A DNA stretch of 64,000 bases from Myoxocephalus aenaeus (taxonomy: Eukaryota > Chordata > Actinopteri > Perciformes > Cottidae): contig JBAMJR010000040.1 in assembly GCA_038501785.1 (NCBI GenBank), forward strand, positions 6,564,001 through 6,628,000. The letters are read 5' to 3'. The translations under genes were made by a program, and so were the position numbers. The notes below the pieces were generated by a model that worked only from the letters and a program-made list of their open reading frames with translations, was not told the DNA's origin and searched no databases. Numbering within the stretch: the stretch's first letter is position 1; each line of letters starts with the position of its first letter. Positions 48,159 to 61,397 of this stretch are shown piece after piece.

Positions 48159-49634
48159 TAGTGCTGTCAAGCGATTAATCGCATTTATGTCATAGTTAAC
48201 TCGTGATTAATCGCAATTAATCGCATTTTTTTTTTTTTTGCATTTTAATGCTCTTATCAACATGAAAAAGTGGATTGGCTTGCTTTATTTTATTGAAAAA
48301 CAACTGCCAAACAGGGCGGTACAAAATAAAATCACTGCACATTTCAGGTAAACAAGGGTTTACAAAATAAAATTATAGAGTGCACCAGGCATGAAAACGG
48401 GTCAGGGGTGAAAAAGGTGAGAAGGATATTACCCCTCTAGGGGGGTCCGGGGGCATGCTCCCCCGTAAGAAAAATTTAAATATTCCATATTTTAAAGCAT
48501 CAATCTGATGCATTTTGAGATGCTTTTTTTGCCAACCTGGGGAGAGCTGGAGAAACTTAACTTCAGCCATGAGTCAAAAATGATTATGGCCTCCTTACTA
48601 AGTATTATGCAAGCCATTTCATGCCAGCCTGTCACTGGGTCTAACATTTACAGTATATGAGGCACAATGTGGTAAGGGAGAGCATGGCTGCCTTTGTTAG
48701 CATAATTTATATCTTTGATGCAGAGAATGCATCTGGCGAATCCCTGCCTGTTGATTTTGGAGAATACATCTCCTAGATGAAAGGACACCTCTTGCCCTTT
48801 TATTGAGACCTTGCCTTCCAGTTTTAGCCACGACCAGTTCCAGCTGCATTTCAATCCAGCTGTTTAACAATGGCTGCATCCTTCTCCCCTAACACACTCA
48901 TTCTGCAAAAATAATGTTTGTATTAGTGTTAACTTCTAGTTTAGCCTTATTCAGACCTGCCAACCTTGATATATAACCTATATATTGATAAGTCATTAAA
49001 TACTCGTCATGCATTATATTGCATTGCATATAATGTGTGCTGGTCAATTAGTCTAAAATTAATTTTAGACTAATTTTTACCAGCGTACTTTGACGTCAAA
49101 ATGCGTATCCGCTACGCAAATTGCGTACAGGTTGGCAGGTCTGCTTATTGATGGCAGGTCTGCTTATTGATTGGAGAGGGGACTGGTCAGTCCCCTCTCC
49201 TCAAAATCTACCTCCTCAAAAACGGTAGCGTTACGCCGCGTTCACACCGGACGCGGCGCGTCCGGTGTGAACGCGGCTTAAGCTAATCATTTCCCACCGG
49301 AGCTTTAGCTAGCTGGCTAACGTTGCGTTCTCTCCTGCTGTGTTCAATGTGTTCACTCGCGCTCCCTTCTGGCACGCGCACCTGTTCGCAGTTCACTGAA
49401 TATCATTCATTTTGCCGTATCGCGCTCACCATTCATTCATTTCAAACCGTAACGTTAGCCTAGCTTCCAAGCCCAAATGGCGTGCCTATTGTTTTGCTTC
49501 CGGTTGAGCTACATCCGGCGTGGTGCTCGCGTAAAAAAAATAAATTAAAATGCGTTAACGCCGTTAATAAAATTGACGGCGTTAAAATTGGTTTGCGTTA
49601 ACGCCGTTAATAACGCGCTAATATGACAGCACTA
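48159..49634. mobile_element. hAT-like DNA transposon, non-autonomous, with target-site duplication
   Basis: Ends TAGTGCTGTCAA and (right, reversed) TAGTGCTGTCAT are flanked by AAAAACAG (48151-48158) and AAAAACTG (49635-49642), an 8-bp duplication with one mismatch, as expected for hAT. ATTAATCGC motifs lie near the left end and GCGTTAACGCCGTTAAT motifs near the right. No transposase ORF. It encloses a palindrome at 49235-49277. Confidence 0.75.
49235..49277. repeat. 20-bp-arm palindrome
   Basis: GCCGCGTTCACACCGGACGC, a 3-base centre, then its exact reverse complement. It is nested within the hAT-like element. Confidence 0.9.
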
Positions 49635-49884
49635 AAAAACTGTAAAACATAATCCACAATAGCACTATTATATATACAGAAAGAATAAACAAGTATTTAT
49701 ACTGCACCAGTTAAAGTGGTTAAAGTGACCAAAAAGTGATTGAAGTGTTTTGTTTTTAGCTCAGTTTGTTGTGTAGTCTGACAGCAGCAGGGAGGAAGGA
49801 CTTGCGGTACCTCTCCTTCAGACACCGGGGATTAATCAGCCGGTGGCTGAAGGACTTGTGCAGAGCTAATATTTAAATGGTATA

Positions 49885-50280
49885 TGGTCAGTTGTGTCTA
49901 CATTTTTTACATGTTTTTTTTTTATATTGATCACATTTTTAAGAACGGATCAAGTACCATTCTAGCCGTCTGAACGAGTGCTCGTGCCTCAAACAGGCCC
50001 TTCTTCACGGCAGCCATTTTGACATGTCATTGTAGATTTTTACCAGCTACACCGGTGTAATAATGAAATTAATTATTGCCCTGTTTCCTGTAGGTGGCCC
50101 AGTTCCCATGGTAGCTCTCTGTAATGGATGTGACACTTAATAGAATGGGACGATAATTAATTTAATTAGCTACACCTGTGTTTACCCTGCTATGATAAAG
50201 GGCGTGGTTATTATGCTGTAGTTGTAGTGTTGTAGCCACACTAGGTCATGACTATTAGTAGGTCAATTTGTTTTAACTAA
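49885..50280 (+). repeat. Diverged duplicated block, copy 1
   Basis: Runs from GGTCAGTTGTGTCTAC to AGGTCATGACTATTAGTAGG, with CAAACAGGCCCTTCTTCACGG and CAGCTACACCGGTGTAATAA. Aligned by eye to 51288-51665 with small indels. No ORF. Confidence 0.75.
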
Positions 50281-50999
50281 TAGGAAGCCGTAAACTGATG
50301 CTACAAATCAAAGTTGAGGTAGTCTCAATTTTCTTTCACCACTCCAATGAAGAGTCACCCAGTCATATTTTTATGTCACCCTGTTTATTCCCGTCTCCAA
50401 AAAGAAATGATGTAAGCCAGATCTCAGAGCTATTTAACTACATGACCGCGTTAACGAGGATGTGAGCAACACGCCTACGACAACGCTGCGACATTTTAGC
50501 TGGCCCTGCTCGGCCCGTTTTGTTGATTAATGCCACTTGTAGCGTTGACACAACACACAACTTTGGTACCTTAACCTTTCCTCTATCACCACCAGGACAA
50601 AACTCTAAACAGACTCAAACACTTTGGTTTATGACCAAATACCTGCAAAACCAATGACCCATCAGCCTCAGCTGTACTTTGTAATTTAGCACTAGTGTAA
50701 GAGTGAAATTGTATGATGTAAACTTAATTACATGTATTAGTTATGACCACTAGTCGGCGCTGTTCGAGTGTCTGGAGGTGAGAGGGTAAAGTGAGGAGAA
50801 GAAGAGGAGAGAGAGAGAGGGGGATAGAGAAGAGATGGACTAGGCGGTGTGCCTGGAATGTGGAGTTTGACTAAAGTTATGAGGAAAACCCAGAGTGTGT
50901 TGGACTGATTTATTCCTGCTGATACACCCACGTCGCTTACACTTGTTAGCAAATGTTAGCGTGCTGGCACGCTAAACTAAGACGGTCAACATCAACATG

Positions 51000-51240
51000 T
51001 GAGCATCGTCATTGTGAACATGTTAGCAACGTCATTGTGAACATGTTAGCATCGTCATTGTGAACATGTTAGCAACGTCATTGTGAACATGTTAGCATCG
51101 TCATTGTGAACATGTTAGCATCGTCATTGTGAACATGTTAGCATCTTCACTATGAACATGTTAGCATCTTCACTGTGAACATGTTAGCATCTTCACTGTG
51201 AACATGTTAGCATCGTCATTGTGAACATGTTAGCGTTTAG
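51000..51240 (+). repeat. 23-bp minisatellite
   Basis: About ten copies of GTGAACATGTTAGCATCGTC plus ATT, with A/T and CTTCACTAT variants. It lies between the two copies of the duplicated block. Confidence 0.95.
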
Positions 51241-51287
51241 CCACACTGTGCCTGCAGCATGTCTATACGGCCTCACAGAGAAGGGTT

Positions 51288-51665
51288 TGGTCAGTCGTGT
51301 CTACCTTTCCACATTTATAAGAACGGCTCTTTACCATTCTATGCTCATGCCTCAAACAGGCCCTTCTTCACGGAAGCCATTTTGACATGTCATTGTTTGT
51401 ACCAGCTACACCGGTATAATAATGACATTCATTATTTCCCTGTTTCACGTGGCTCAGTTCCCTGGTATTAAGCACGCTAGCTCTCTGAAATGCCATTAAC
51501 ACACTTAATAGAATGGGGCCATAATTAATATAACCAGTTACACCTGTGTTTAGCCTGCTATGACAAAGGGCCTATTATAATGCTGGTTATTATTAGTAAT
51601 GCTGTAGTTGTAGTGTTGTAGCCAAACTAGGTCATGACTAGGGATTAGTAGGTCAAGTTATCAAG
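51288..51665 (+). repeat. Diverged duplicated block, copy 2
   Basis: Same order of segments as 49885-50280, with an extra TATTAAGCACGCTAG and GGGATTAG. The direct orientation suggests either two insertions of one element family or an old tandem duplication. Confidence 0.75.
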
Positions 51666-53504
51666 ACTAATGTAAACCTCTGGCGGGGAGTCTCTCATCA
51701 GCCCGAGGGTCCCCTTATAGGGACACCCTAGGGCTTCTACAGGTGTTCTACAGCTCATATGACCTTGATATGAATACCAGCCCCTATTGTCCTTCTCTAA
51801 AGAATCAGCAACTCCTTGCCTTTAAATAAATAAAATACAAATAATAATATGTACTATTTATTTTCTGCATAAATATGATCTAAAGTCAAGAGTCTGATTA
51901 AAAAAATTTGTCCTCGGTCGCTCCCCGAGTTTTTTGAATTGTATTTTTGGTGCCTTCCCATCATGCCCCAGAGTAATACTGCACCTCTTTAGAAAGATTA
52001 AGACCTAGCATCCAAATCTGCAATAATAATCACAATAAACATAAGCAATGACATTTTTTTCAAGCCTTTCCAGTCCAAAAATCATGTTTTTCAGCAATTT
52101 TGACCTAAATCTTGGTCACACCATGAGCTACATGTACTTGAAATGACCGTCTCCTTCCGCGTGTGTCTGACGCGCTTTCAGATGCGTCAGACAATGAGAC
52201 AATGAGACAATGAGACCGCAGGACCTCGAAGCACGGAGAAAAATTCAAGAAAAAACAGCCGTTGCTTTCTCGCAGCTCACGACGTCAATACTTTACAAAC
52301 AGTAAAGTCCTACTACTTTTAATTATAAAAATATAACGATACTTTTTTTTAAATGTAGTCCATCGTTTCTCTTCTCACAAGGGTTTACAGTAACTTAGCC
52401 GTTTAAATTTATTAAATCGGACCTGTGGTTGATGATCTAGAAGTGTTTGAGTTTTTTTTAAACTCACTTCCTCATTTACGAAAAATCTGTAAAAAAAAAA
52501 AGAAGCTCTGGGCGGATGGGGTTAAGGTAAATCAGAATCTTGCACCCAGCATGTCTGCACTTCCTGCATGCGTTCCTCTCTTTACTGTCAACAATCGAGG
52601 TGCCAGAGCTGACAAGGTCACTGTTAAAATGTAAAAAAGCCCACATCCAACAAAGGCTAAGGGTGAGATGTGGAGGGCTGGAATGCATGTTAATAGAACA
52701 AGAGTGAAGAGTTTAGTTTTTGGGGTAAATGTTTTATCCCCCAAAACACAATGTTTTACTAAAATATAAGCACTAAGGGCTGCAAATATAGCAGACGCTG
52801 TAATCTGTGCTCAGAGACGTGTGCATCAGAGTGACTTCACATTCTGAAGTCACTCGTCTGGATGTTTTATATTAAGCTTCTCTATGCGAGAGATATAAAT
52901 CCAGAGGCTAATGAATTGTAAAACAAACGACGTAGACTGCATATTAGATTTTGGTTCAGTCACTCATTTCTTAGAAAACAGAACAGAGGTCATGGTGAGG
53001 TCGGACTGGACATGTTCGAAAGGACTTGGAAACAAACCTGGTTTTAAGGCTAATAACCTGTTTACAGAACGTTCAAAGTACGCTGATGAAAACTCTGAGA
53101 GGCTGATGACTTGTTTTATATAATGATCAAGGCACGAACCACGCAGGAGGAACAGATGAAAATGCTGACATGGGACACACAGTCCAATGTACATCATGTG
53201 TTCGTTCTAGCGGGAACCAATCAGGGATGAGATGGATCGTGAGGGGATGGTCCTCTGAAATTGTATATTACTGACTGTTTTAGCAATAATCTTGGTGGAA
53301 ACCTGTACAGACATTGTTGATTGATGGCTGTTCAACTTTCTTCCTGCTTGCAAGCATTTAATAAACTGACAGAGGCATCTTGTTCAGTGAATCTCTGCTT
53401 GTATTTTTTTACATTTTTGATTGAAACCTTTTGAGCTTTCCTCCCGAACGACATAGAATTATTTCCACTACACGCGGGAAATATCGATTTACAATCTAAT
53501 GAGC

Positions 53505-53800
53505 AGTTTATTTGAAAGTTTACTGTAAGCCAGTCCAGGTCATGGATTTATCTTTACGGCCGACGACAACAACATCCTCGTTCCTCTTGAAATTATCTTT
53601 GGCCCTGCGGCTCCGACTGTAGTGCTCTGTGTTTTCGTGCCAAGTCTTTATCGCGGAAGAAGGACGTATTTTCATTATGCTGTGGGTCACATTATTTTAA
53701 AAGAAAAACTTTCTATGTAGGGTGCGCATAGCTTCCTCGGGACCAGACATTCCTCAGGTTTCCACAAGGTTATGAATGACATTGTCACGATAATTTACTG
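53505..53800 (+). repeat. Diverged local repeat, copy 1
   Basis: Shares CAGGTCATGGATTTATCTTT-type sequence, TTTGGCCCTGCGGCTCC and GCCAAGTCTTTATCG with 54355-54620. Weak similarity; no ORF. Confidence 0.5.
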
Positions 53801-54354
53801 AGCACGTCCATGTTCCCCAGAGAAGAAACCCTTTTCCATTTTGGACACTGTATAAACCTTTTTCCCTAGCATCTTTTTACACAATAAGTCTAAATGTATT
53901 TGTCATCTTCTTAAGAACCTTGCTCTGAGGATTTTCTTTTGCCTCAAATTGATGGAGTGCAGAAAATGAGAGAGACATTTATAACATGCAGCAATGGTCC
54001 CCAGCTGGAGTTGAACTAAAGTCGTGGCTGTGATTTAACGTGGTGTGGGTGTTGGACCCCACTGTCACCACCATGCTCTAAACCTTTGACCTTAAATGTT
54101 GTTTTTTATTTGTCTTTTTTAAATCCATTAAAAAGCCGTTATAGTGTCAATTCTACTTATATATCATCTTTAGGCTGCAATGCTCCGATAGTGGGTAGGC
54201 AGGGATAATGCATGCAACTCTAAAGCTAGCTGTTGCCGGACATGTTGGCAACAGCTTTTCCACCTTCCGACGCCCATCGGCTTCTCTGCCACCAGCAGCA
54301 TTACGTACATTTTTCCACACATCAGAAATATTGATTTACAATCTTGCACGAGTG

Positions 54355-54620
54355 CCTTTTACAGTTTACTGAAAGACAGTTCAGGTCATCGCCTTATCTT
54401 TATGGCCCACAATCGCAACACAGTCCAATTCTGCTATAAATACTCTTTGACCCTGCAGCTCCCCGTGTTTTCCTGCCAAGTCTTTCTCGAGGAAGTGTTA
54501 ATTATTCTCAGGTTCACATTTTTAAGAAATTAACAAAAGTTTCCCAATCTATGTGGGATGTACCTTCCTCGGAAATGACTCACAGTTCTTGGAATAGCTT
54601 TCCACAACAAATATCCATCT
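54355..54620 (+). repeat. Diverged local repeat, copy 2
   Basis: Matches the order of segments in 53505-53800: AGTTTACTGAAAG, TTATCTTTATGGCC, TTTGACCCTGCAGCTCC, GCCAAGTCTTTCTCG. Confidence 0.5.
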
Positions 54621-56102
54621 TTTGAAATCAGGCCATGTTATATTTCTTGTTTGGTTTGAGATCATAATTTTTTCCGGCACGCTGGCCTTCACTGTCAACG
54701 TGCGGCTTTGTTGTTATATTCATGTGTTCAGGTTTATTCTGTCTATTTTATGCATAATTGCATGCGTCTCTTGGAAAATGATAATACTGTTAAAAGCAAA
54801 TGTCACTTTTTCAATACATGATATGTTGAATCAAAAGTGTTGTTCTTGTCTTTTTCTTTTTGTGTGTAACATGGAGTTGATGAAAAGTCTCATTTTAGCT
54901 GTATGGCCATGTTTATTGTTCAAAGATGTCAACCTATCCCTTGAAGCATTTCTTCTTCTTTTTTAATCAACTGAGCCAGTTAAGATACAGTTTCCAGAAG
55001 CTAAATTACCAACTGGGCAAAAATAACACAGCAATCCCGAGAAAAGTACTGCTTGTTTGTGGTACACCCAAGCACCGTACCTGGTGAGTCAACCAACATA
55101 GTACATATGGTGCACAGTGCAAATGAGTCGGAAGAATGTGGGGGCGAATCAATAGAAGCCAACATGAGACTCCCGAGCAGCGTAATCCAGCAGCCCAGTT
55201 TCCCCCCAGAAGTCTAGTAGCAGAAGGAAAGGTGGTTTTATTGGTAGGAGCGGTCAAGGTAAGTGGCAAGAATAATGTAATTAAAGCGTCATGGATTTAT
55301 TTAAGTGAAGTTGAGCAGGGATGTGTAAACGTATGTAATTGTCCTAATGGATATAAAAACATAAACTACCCTCAGTTTGCACACAGCCCACAGCCCCAGG
55401 GCTTTGATTTGAACCGGTCACATTCTGTGAGCCCTAAAGAACCGATCTCATTGACATGACCAGGCTAAAAAATAAATTAGTAATTATATTACAAACACTT
55501 TAGAAGGCCAATGTTGAAATTTGTAGTCCTGCTCCATTTTTTTACAATTTGGTATCGATGACAATATTTTCCACAAACCTATTTTGGGATGTATTGGCCT
55601 TGATTTGAGTTGCAACGAGTAAATCATGCAGGATTTGTGTAATTTTTCAAACCCGTCCTAAAGGAAGGCGTCAAACATCCATTAAAGGAAGTGAAAGGAA
55701 ACAGTTTGTCTCCACGGGGCGGGCCTTGGCAGGTAGAACATGTGTGTCTGTTTGCATCAGGCCTCTGAGACATTCTGTTTGGCAATATTCTATATTTTTG
55801 TTATTGTCCCCAAAATGTCCCAAAATCCCACCCCATACCAAAACAAGACATTTGAAGTCGTCAATAGGAAAAGCATAAGTACAATTTCATCAATGCTGGC
55901 TCGGTTCCATCGAGTGTCCTCGTGAGCCGCGGCAGGGGGCCGGCGTGCACGGTAGCATGAACCTGAAACTAGCTCACTGAAAACAACAATAGTTTCAAAA
56001 CAAAAACAAAAGCTGTAATGCCGGTTGAAAAAAAAGAAGAAGAAAGAACCGTGTCTCTCAGCCTCAAGCCAATTGGTTAACGCAGAAGATGTTAATCTTA
56101 AA

Positions 56103-58279
56103 TACCGTACTTTTCGGGTTATAAGCCGCTACTGCCTTCGGTCAGTGTCCCCGACAGCTCCCCGCTGTAGCCAGCTGGGGCTCCTGCTAGCGCTCCGTCA
56201 CTTCCCCGCTAACTTCCGCTAGCTCCCTGAAAACCACCGAAGGTAGCGGGACCAGGCTCGACACCCGACTTGGGCAGAGGGGACGCGGGCAGTAGCAGCA
56301 GCAGCGGGCAGTAGCAGCAGAAGCGCTAGCTAGCAGCGCTACCTAGCAGCGCTACCTAGCAGCGCTACTAGCTTATGGGGTTATTTCAGTCTCTTTATTA
56401 GCAAATGCACACAGAAAGATTCACAAATGCGCACAGAACAATTCACAAATATATTCGATTTACAAATGCACACAGAAGGGTTTACAAATACATTCCAATG
56501 ATTTATATAAATGTTTAAAAAAATCACAATTATATATCTGCATTTGTATGCATTTGTGGATCGTACTGTATTTGTGGATCGCACTGTATTTGTGGATTAC
56601 ACTGCATTTCTTTGTGAAAAGCTTCACATTTACGAGTGGCTTTTGTGAGACTCCCCTGCCGTGATCCGATCCGTAAATGCGTTTTTTTCAACATGGACTA
56701 TCTGTGGCCAATCAGATGTCGCCCTCATTTTCAACCAATCACATGAGTGCAGCTCCCCCTCCCCTACCCACGAGGGCGTTGCCAGCGTACAGTTACGGAA
56801 TTTGCGGAGGTGATAAGTCAAACAATGGCGCTGGTACACACAACTGAAAGTTGACGTTCTCTGAATACTACAGTTGTTGAGTCACAACATGACATTTTAG
56901 GATGTTTTCAGGCGAGAAGTTAGTTGTTTAAGCATCAAATCTGTGGCCCGTTCATCTAGAAGCCGCCGGCTTAAAAAGATACGCCGACGGTTTGAGGTCC
57001 GGCTCGTGGGACCGCCGGCACCGGGCCAAGAGCAGCCTGATCCCGGCAGGACTTTTTTAAATGATCCGCTGGCTCTGATTTCTCCGTAGCGGTTAAACAT
57101 TGATTTTATTGATTTTATTTTTTACTGTAATTGACCTCCTTGGAGCATATCCTGCTTTATCAATTAATTAATATATATATTTTATTTTGAATATATATAT
57201 ATATATTAAATATTGTAATCGTTTGACAGCACTAATATATATATGTAATATATTATGAATATGTAATAATTAATTGTAATTCACAATTAATTCATATGTA
57301 TTTTTTAATGCATATTATATTTATATAGATACACATAATTGCAATCAATTCGGTCAAACGTCAAAAGACACCGCTGTAGTTCAAAGTAAAAGTTAAATTA
57401 AAATCTTAAATTATGGATCTTAACCTTTCCCTCCGTCAAACTGATGTAACGTTACTGTGAATAAATAATAAACTAATAAAGATTGCTCGTTAGATCCTCA
57501 AAACTGAATTATATCTCATGTTTAACCGCTACGGAGAAATCGGAGCCAGCGGATCATTTCAAAAAGTCCTGCCGGGATCAGGCTGCTCTCGGCGGACAAC
57601 AGAAAGCTGACGGCCCGGTGCAGACGGGGCTCATGGTCCCGCGACCAGGAACTCAAACCGTCGGCGTATCTTTTTAAATCGGCGGCTTCTAGATGAACCG
57701 ACCACAGATTTGATGCTTAAACAACTAACTTCTCGCCTGAAAACATCCTAAAATGTCATGTTGTGACTCAACAACTGTAGTATTTAGAGAATGTCAACTT
57801 TCAGTTGTGTCTACCAGCGCCATTGTTTGACTGATGAGCTCCGCTAATTCCGTAACTGTACGCTGGCTCCGCCCTCGTGGGTAGGGGAGGGGGGAGCTGC
57901 ACTCATGTGATTGGTTGAAAATGAGGGCGACATCTGATTGGCTACGGATAGGTCCATATAGAAAAAATGCATTTACGAATCCAAAGGACGGCAGGGGAGT
58001 CTCATAAAAGCCACTCGTAAATGTGAAGCTTTTCACAAACAAATGCAGAAATATATTTGTGATTTTTTTTTATACATTGATATAAATCATTGGAATGTAT
58101 TTGTAAACCCTTCTGTGTGCATTTGTAAATCGAATATATTTGTGAATTGTTCTGTGCGCATTTGTGAATCTTTCTGTGCGCATTTGCCATTAAAGAGACT
58201 GAAATAACCCCATACTAGCTTGCTACAGCGGGGACACTGATCAGCCGTAGGAGCGGCTTATAACCCGAAAAGTACGGTA
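56103..58279. mobile_element. 2.2-kb foldback-type element
   Basis: Perfect 28-bp terminal inverted repeats (56103-56130 and 58252-58279), beginning TACCGTACTTTTCGGG. Inside, long inverted arms run from about 56380-57100 and 57518-58215, separated by a 417-base AT-rich spacer. The left end also carries a short tandem CTACCTAGCAGCGC repeat (about 56320-56370). No transposase ORF. No clear target duplication was found. Confidence 0.75.
57216..57236 (-). mobile_element. hAT-like terminus remnant inside the foldback spacer
   Basis: Minus strand reads TAGTGCTGTCAAACGATTAC, closely matching the left end of the hAT-like element at 48159. No matching second end was found nearby. Confidence 0.5.
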
Positions 58280-61200
58280 AAAACATGAATATAGTTGATT
58301 TTACTGGACTGAACTGTCGTCTGTAGCAGACGTCACTCAAACAGAAGACGGACAGATGTGGAAGTTCAGTGAGTAATCCACATTCACCAGACTTATCTTT
58401 TAACCTGAGCCTGACAAGTCTCGTACTGTATACGTTAAAACTGTAACCTGTATAGTGTTAAAAAGACCATATGGAATTAAAGCTCAAACAAACAGTTCAT
58501 ATTAGTAATCATGTTCCAAGGATATTTATAATCTGTTGATGTATTGAAACAGAAAAGTCCCAAGGAGCCTTTCAGTGCATTGGGCTCTGCAGCTTGTCAC
58601 ATGGAGACAGTGCCCCCATGTGGCCACGGGGTGACGGACATGTATGATGTGGCTAATGCTCTTGTATGTTATCAAGTGGCTCATTGCAATGTGCCTCATG
58701 TTGAGCTTACCCGTGTGTAATACCAACTAGCTTCATTGTAATACATAATACTTTGTAATGCGCTCATGCAAAGGGGGCTTTTGGGGAAACGCATGACGTC
58801 TGCAGGTGTCAAACATAAACCCACTCAATTGATTCACAAGGTTAGTTAATAATTCGTACATAGGTAGGGATAGGCAGCTTTGGGTTTTTGTTCCTACTAG
58901 GAGCTACTCTCATCGATACTCGCTTCTTCTTCATGACAGTCATTGCTTTTAAAAACACATGTAGAGTAAAAAAATAAATAAATAAATTCAGAACAGGATT
59001 AGAAGTTATCTATAATTTATAATCATCAAATAATTTGGATATAACTCAACGTTGTAGAGCATCAACAGTAATGTTTACAACAGTTAGGTCACTATATACT
59101 ATATTTAGTATGATGGTATGATTCCTTTATAGCAGAGGATCGGCCTCTATGGTGTAAAAGAGACGGCCAGTTTAATCTTCTTCACCCTGCAAATCATATG
59201 TAATAATCACTCATCACATATCCGCTCCGTTCAGTGCGCTCATGTGTCAGTAACCTTGGTACCCGGGGTGTGCTGCGGTTTATGGTTTCAATCGCTAGTT
59301 TCAGGTATTCTTCAATACAGCATATTGTTTATTTAGTAAATTATGGTCCCATTTAGAGTCAAGTAAACCTATTACACACGGTCGATTGTTAGCCACAACT
59401 TCAGCACAGGCCCTTAAGGTGGGCTGGCTTTTAAGGTGGACCAGAGTTTAACTCAATTTACCACCTTCAGGCACACAGAGCAGGAATGATCGGCCTCGCA
59501 CTTGTTTCCAGACGCGGGCCTCTTCCTCGGTTCAGGCTCTTAAACATTTGTCCTTAAACTTGGGTTTCCCCACTAGCAAGGTCGTTTACCGCCCAGGCGT
59601 GAGCGTGGACCTGTAGGTGACGTTACCAGGCATCAATCAGACGGGTCAGTTGGCGCGCTGCCCTTGTCCTCGTCAGATGAAGTCAAATGTAGCAGAATGC
59701 CATAAATAAACTACACAGAAGATGAAATGCATGCTAACTTTAGCGTACAACCTCTTTGGACAAATATACATAATTGAAAACCAGCTTCAGGCTTTTTGAG
59801 ATCCTCGTGGGCACCCTGTTAATATAAAAAAAAGAAGTGCAGTAAATGGCTTGAAAGTTGACAGTCAGAGTAAACAGAGTTCTATTGAACAGTTCAGCCA
59901 AGCTTTGACTCTGAATGTAGTTAAAATGTTATTTGAGCTCCGTTCATTTTCTCAAAAGCAGTAAAACCGCATTGCATTTTACACGGTCATATAGGGTCAC
60001 ATTGAAGGACATGTCGTGGATTTATTCTTATGAGAGCTCAACAGGTGAGTAAGTCGTCAATATGTGAAAAATATTTTTTGACTTAAGAGTTCCCTTTAAA
60101 AAAAATAAAATAAAGAAATATCACACACACATTCCGTACTGTAGTTATGAGATTGTATTTGGAGAAACTTCAAGGTAACCAGCAGGCCAATGCTCCCATC
60201 AGCAAGTGCGCTTCACTTGATCACATTCACAGTTTGGTGGCAGAAGTAAACTGGTGCATGAGAGATTCTTTCAGATTGTGCGCCGTCTGCTATTGCACAA
60301 CAACTCACCGAGTCACAGGCAGGTCTCACCAAAGGAGCGTCGGGATGGATAGATATATATATATATACAGTATATATATGTTTTATCCCTTTGAAAGGAC
60401 AAGCTGCTTGTGTTTTGTATTCTGTATTTTCCCCAAAGGTAAAACACATTTTGCTCGGCATCATGGAGGGTTTTGGCAAGTCACATCTGGTTGCAAATTA
60501 TAGCTTAAAAATCACACACCGCTCCAAAAGAGGAGCGTTAAGAATGAATACCCTGTAATCCACGGCAGCATTCACAGAAGAGATAAATATTAAAATGTGG
60601 CACAATGGCATGATGGGACAAATGTAAGGCTTCAATATAAAAGGGGAGACACTTATAAAGACAGCTGGTTAGCACATTACAGATTCTCACACGCAGATAT
60701 TGCACTTTAAAAATAAAAATAAAAAAGTGTCACTGACAATGTTCTTCAGCGAGAGGGACTTTTTTTTACAAAAAGAAATCTGGAGGAAAAGAAAAGAGAT
60801 GAGATTAGACAGCTTCCTGCTAGGTCCATGCCAACCTTAGAACAAATAAAAGGAGGAAGTGACATTATTGTCAAACTACACAAAATCAGGTTTGCATACA
60901 TAACTCTACTAGTTTTTCAAAAAAATATTTTAGTTTTGCAAATGCACTGGTGTTGACCGTTTCAGTAGAATTGATGGAAACCTATTCAATAATCTCACAC
61001 CTAGTTTTAATAACGGACTTAATTAACCACGACACGCCAATAACGTTGTGTACGATGAGCAGTTTAAAAATAAAAAAAGTATGTCCATATTGTCTTTTTA
61101 ATTCTTCTTGGCTAAACTTGGCCTACATTACCCACAATGTGACTCAACATGGCAAAGATTCAGGGCCATATGCCTCTCTCACTCTCACACACACAAACAC

Positions 61201-61390
61201 ACGTTCACTTTATCAGACTTTTTTGCAGCTACCCCCTCTGGACCCTCTTTTCCCCACATATACTCAATCCAAGACCTGTACACAGACTTTGATGTGTAAA
61301 ATCTGTGGAAGTCCCCTTTAAAACCTACATGTTAAATCTGATATTTCCCCTGTACAGGCCATTAATAAACATGTTCCTACATCTGTATTT

Positions 61391-61397
61391 TTTTATT
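61391..61397 (-). terminator. Candidate poly(A) signal for chst13
   Basis: The minus strand reads ttAATAAAaaaat here, about 1.15 kb past the chst13 stop codon. The intervening GC-rich sequence at 61,420-61,620 could be 3'UTR. Other AATAAA matches lie nearer the stop, for example near 62,113, so the assignment is uncertain. Confidence 0.3.

Larger units (their letters stand above)
46640..61380. other. Intergenic region between rnf223 and chst13
   Basis: About 14.7 kb with no convincing exon on either strand. It is dominated by repeats listed separately; 58.3-61.3 kb is AT-rich with no clear signal apart from (AT)n at about 60354-60378. Confidence 0.6.

Noticed and set aside
51000..51240. CRISPR-like regular repeats
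   Set aside because: Head-to-tail 23-bp units without spacers, in a vertebrate genome: a minisatellite.
52829..52855. Hairpin GAGTGACTTCA-CATTC-TGAAGTCACTC as a possible small-RNA gene
   Set aside because: 11-bp stem is too short for a miRNA precursor and nothing around it supports transcription.
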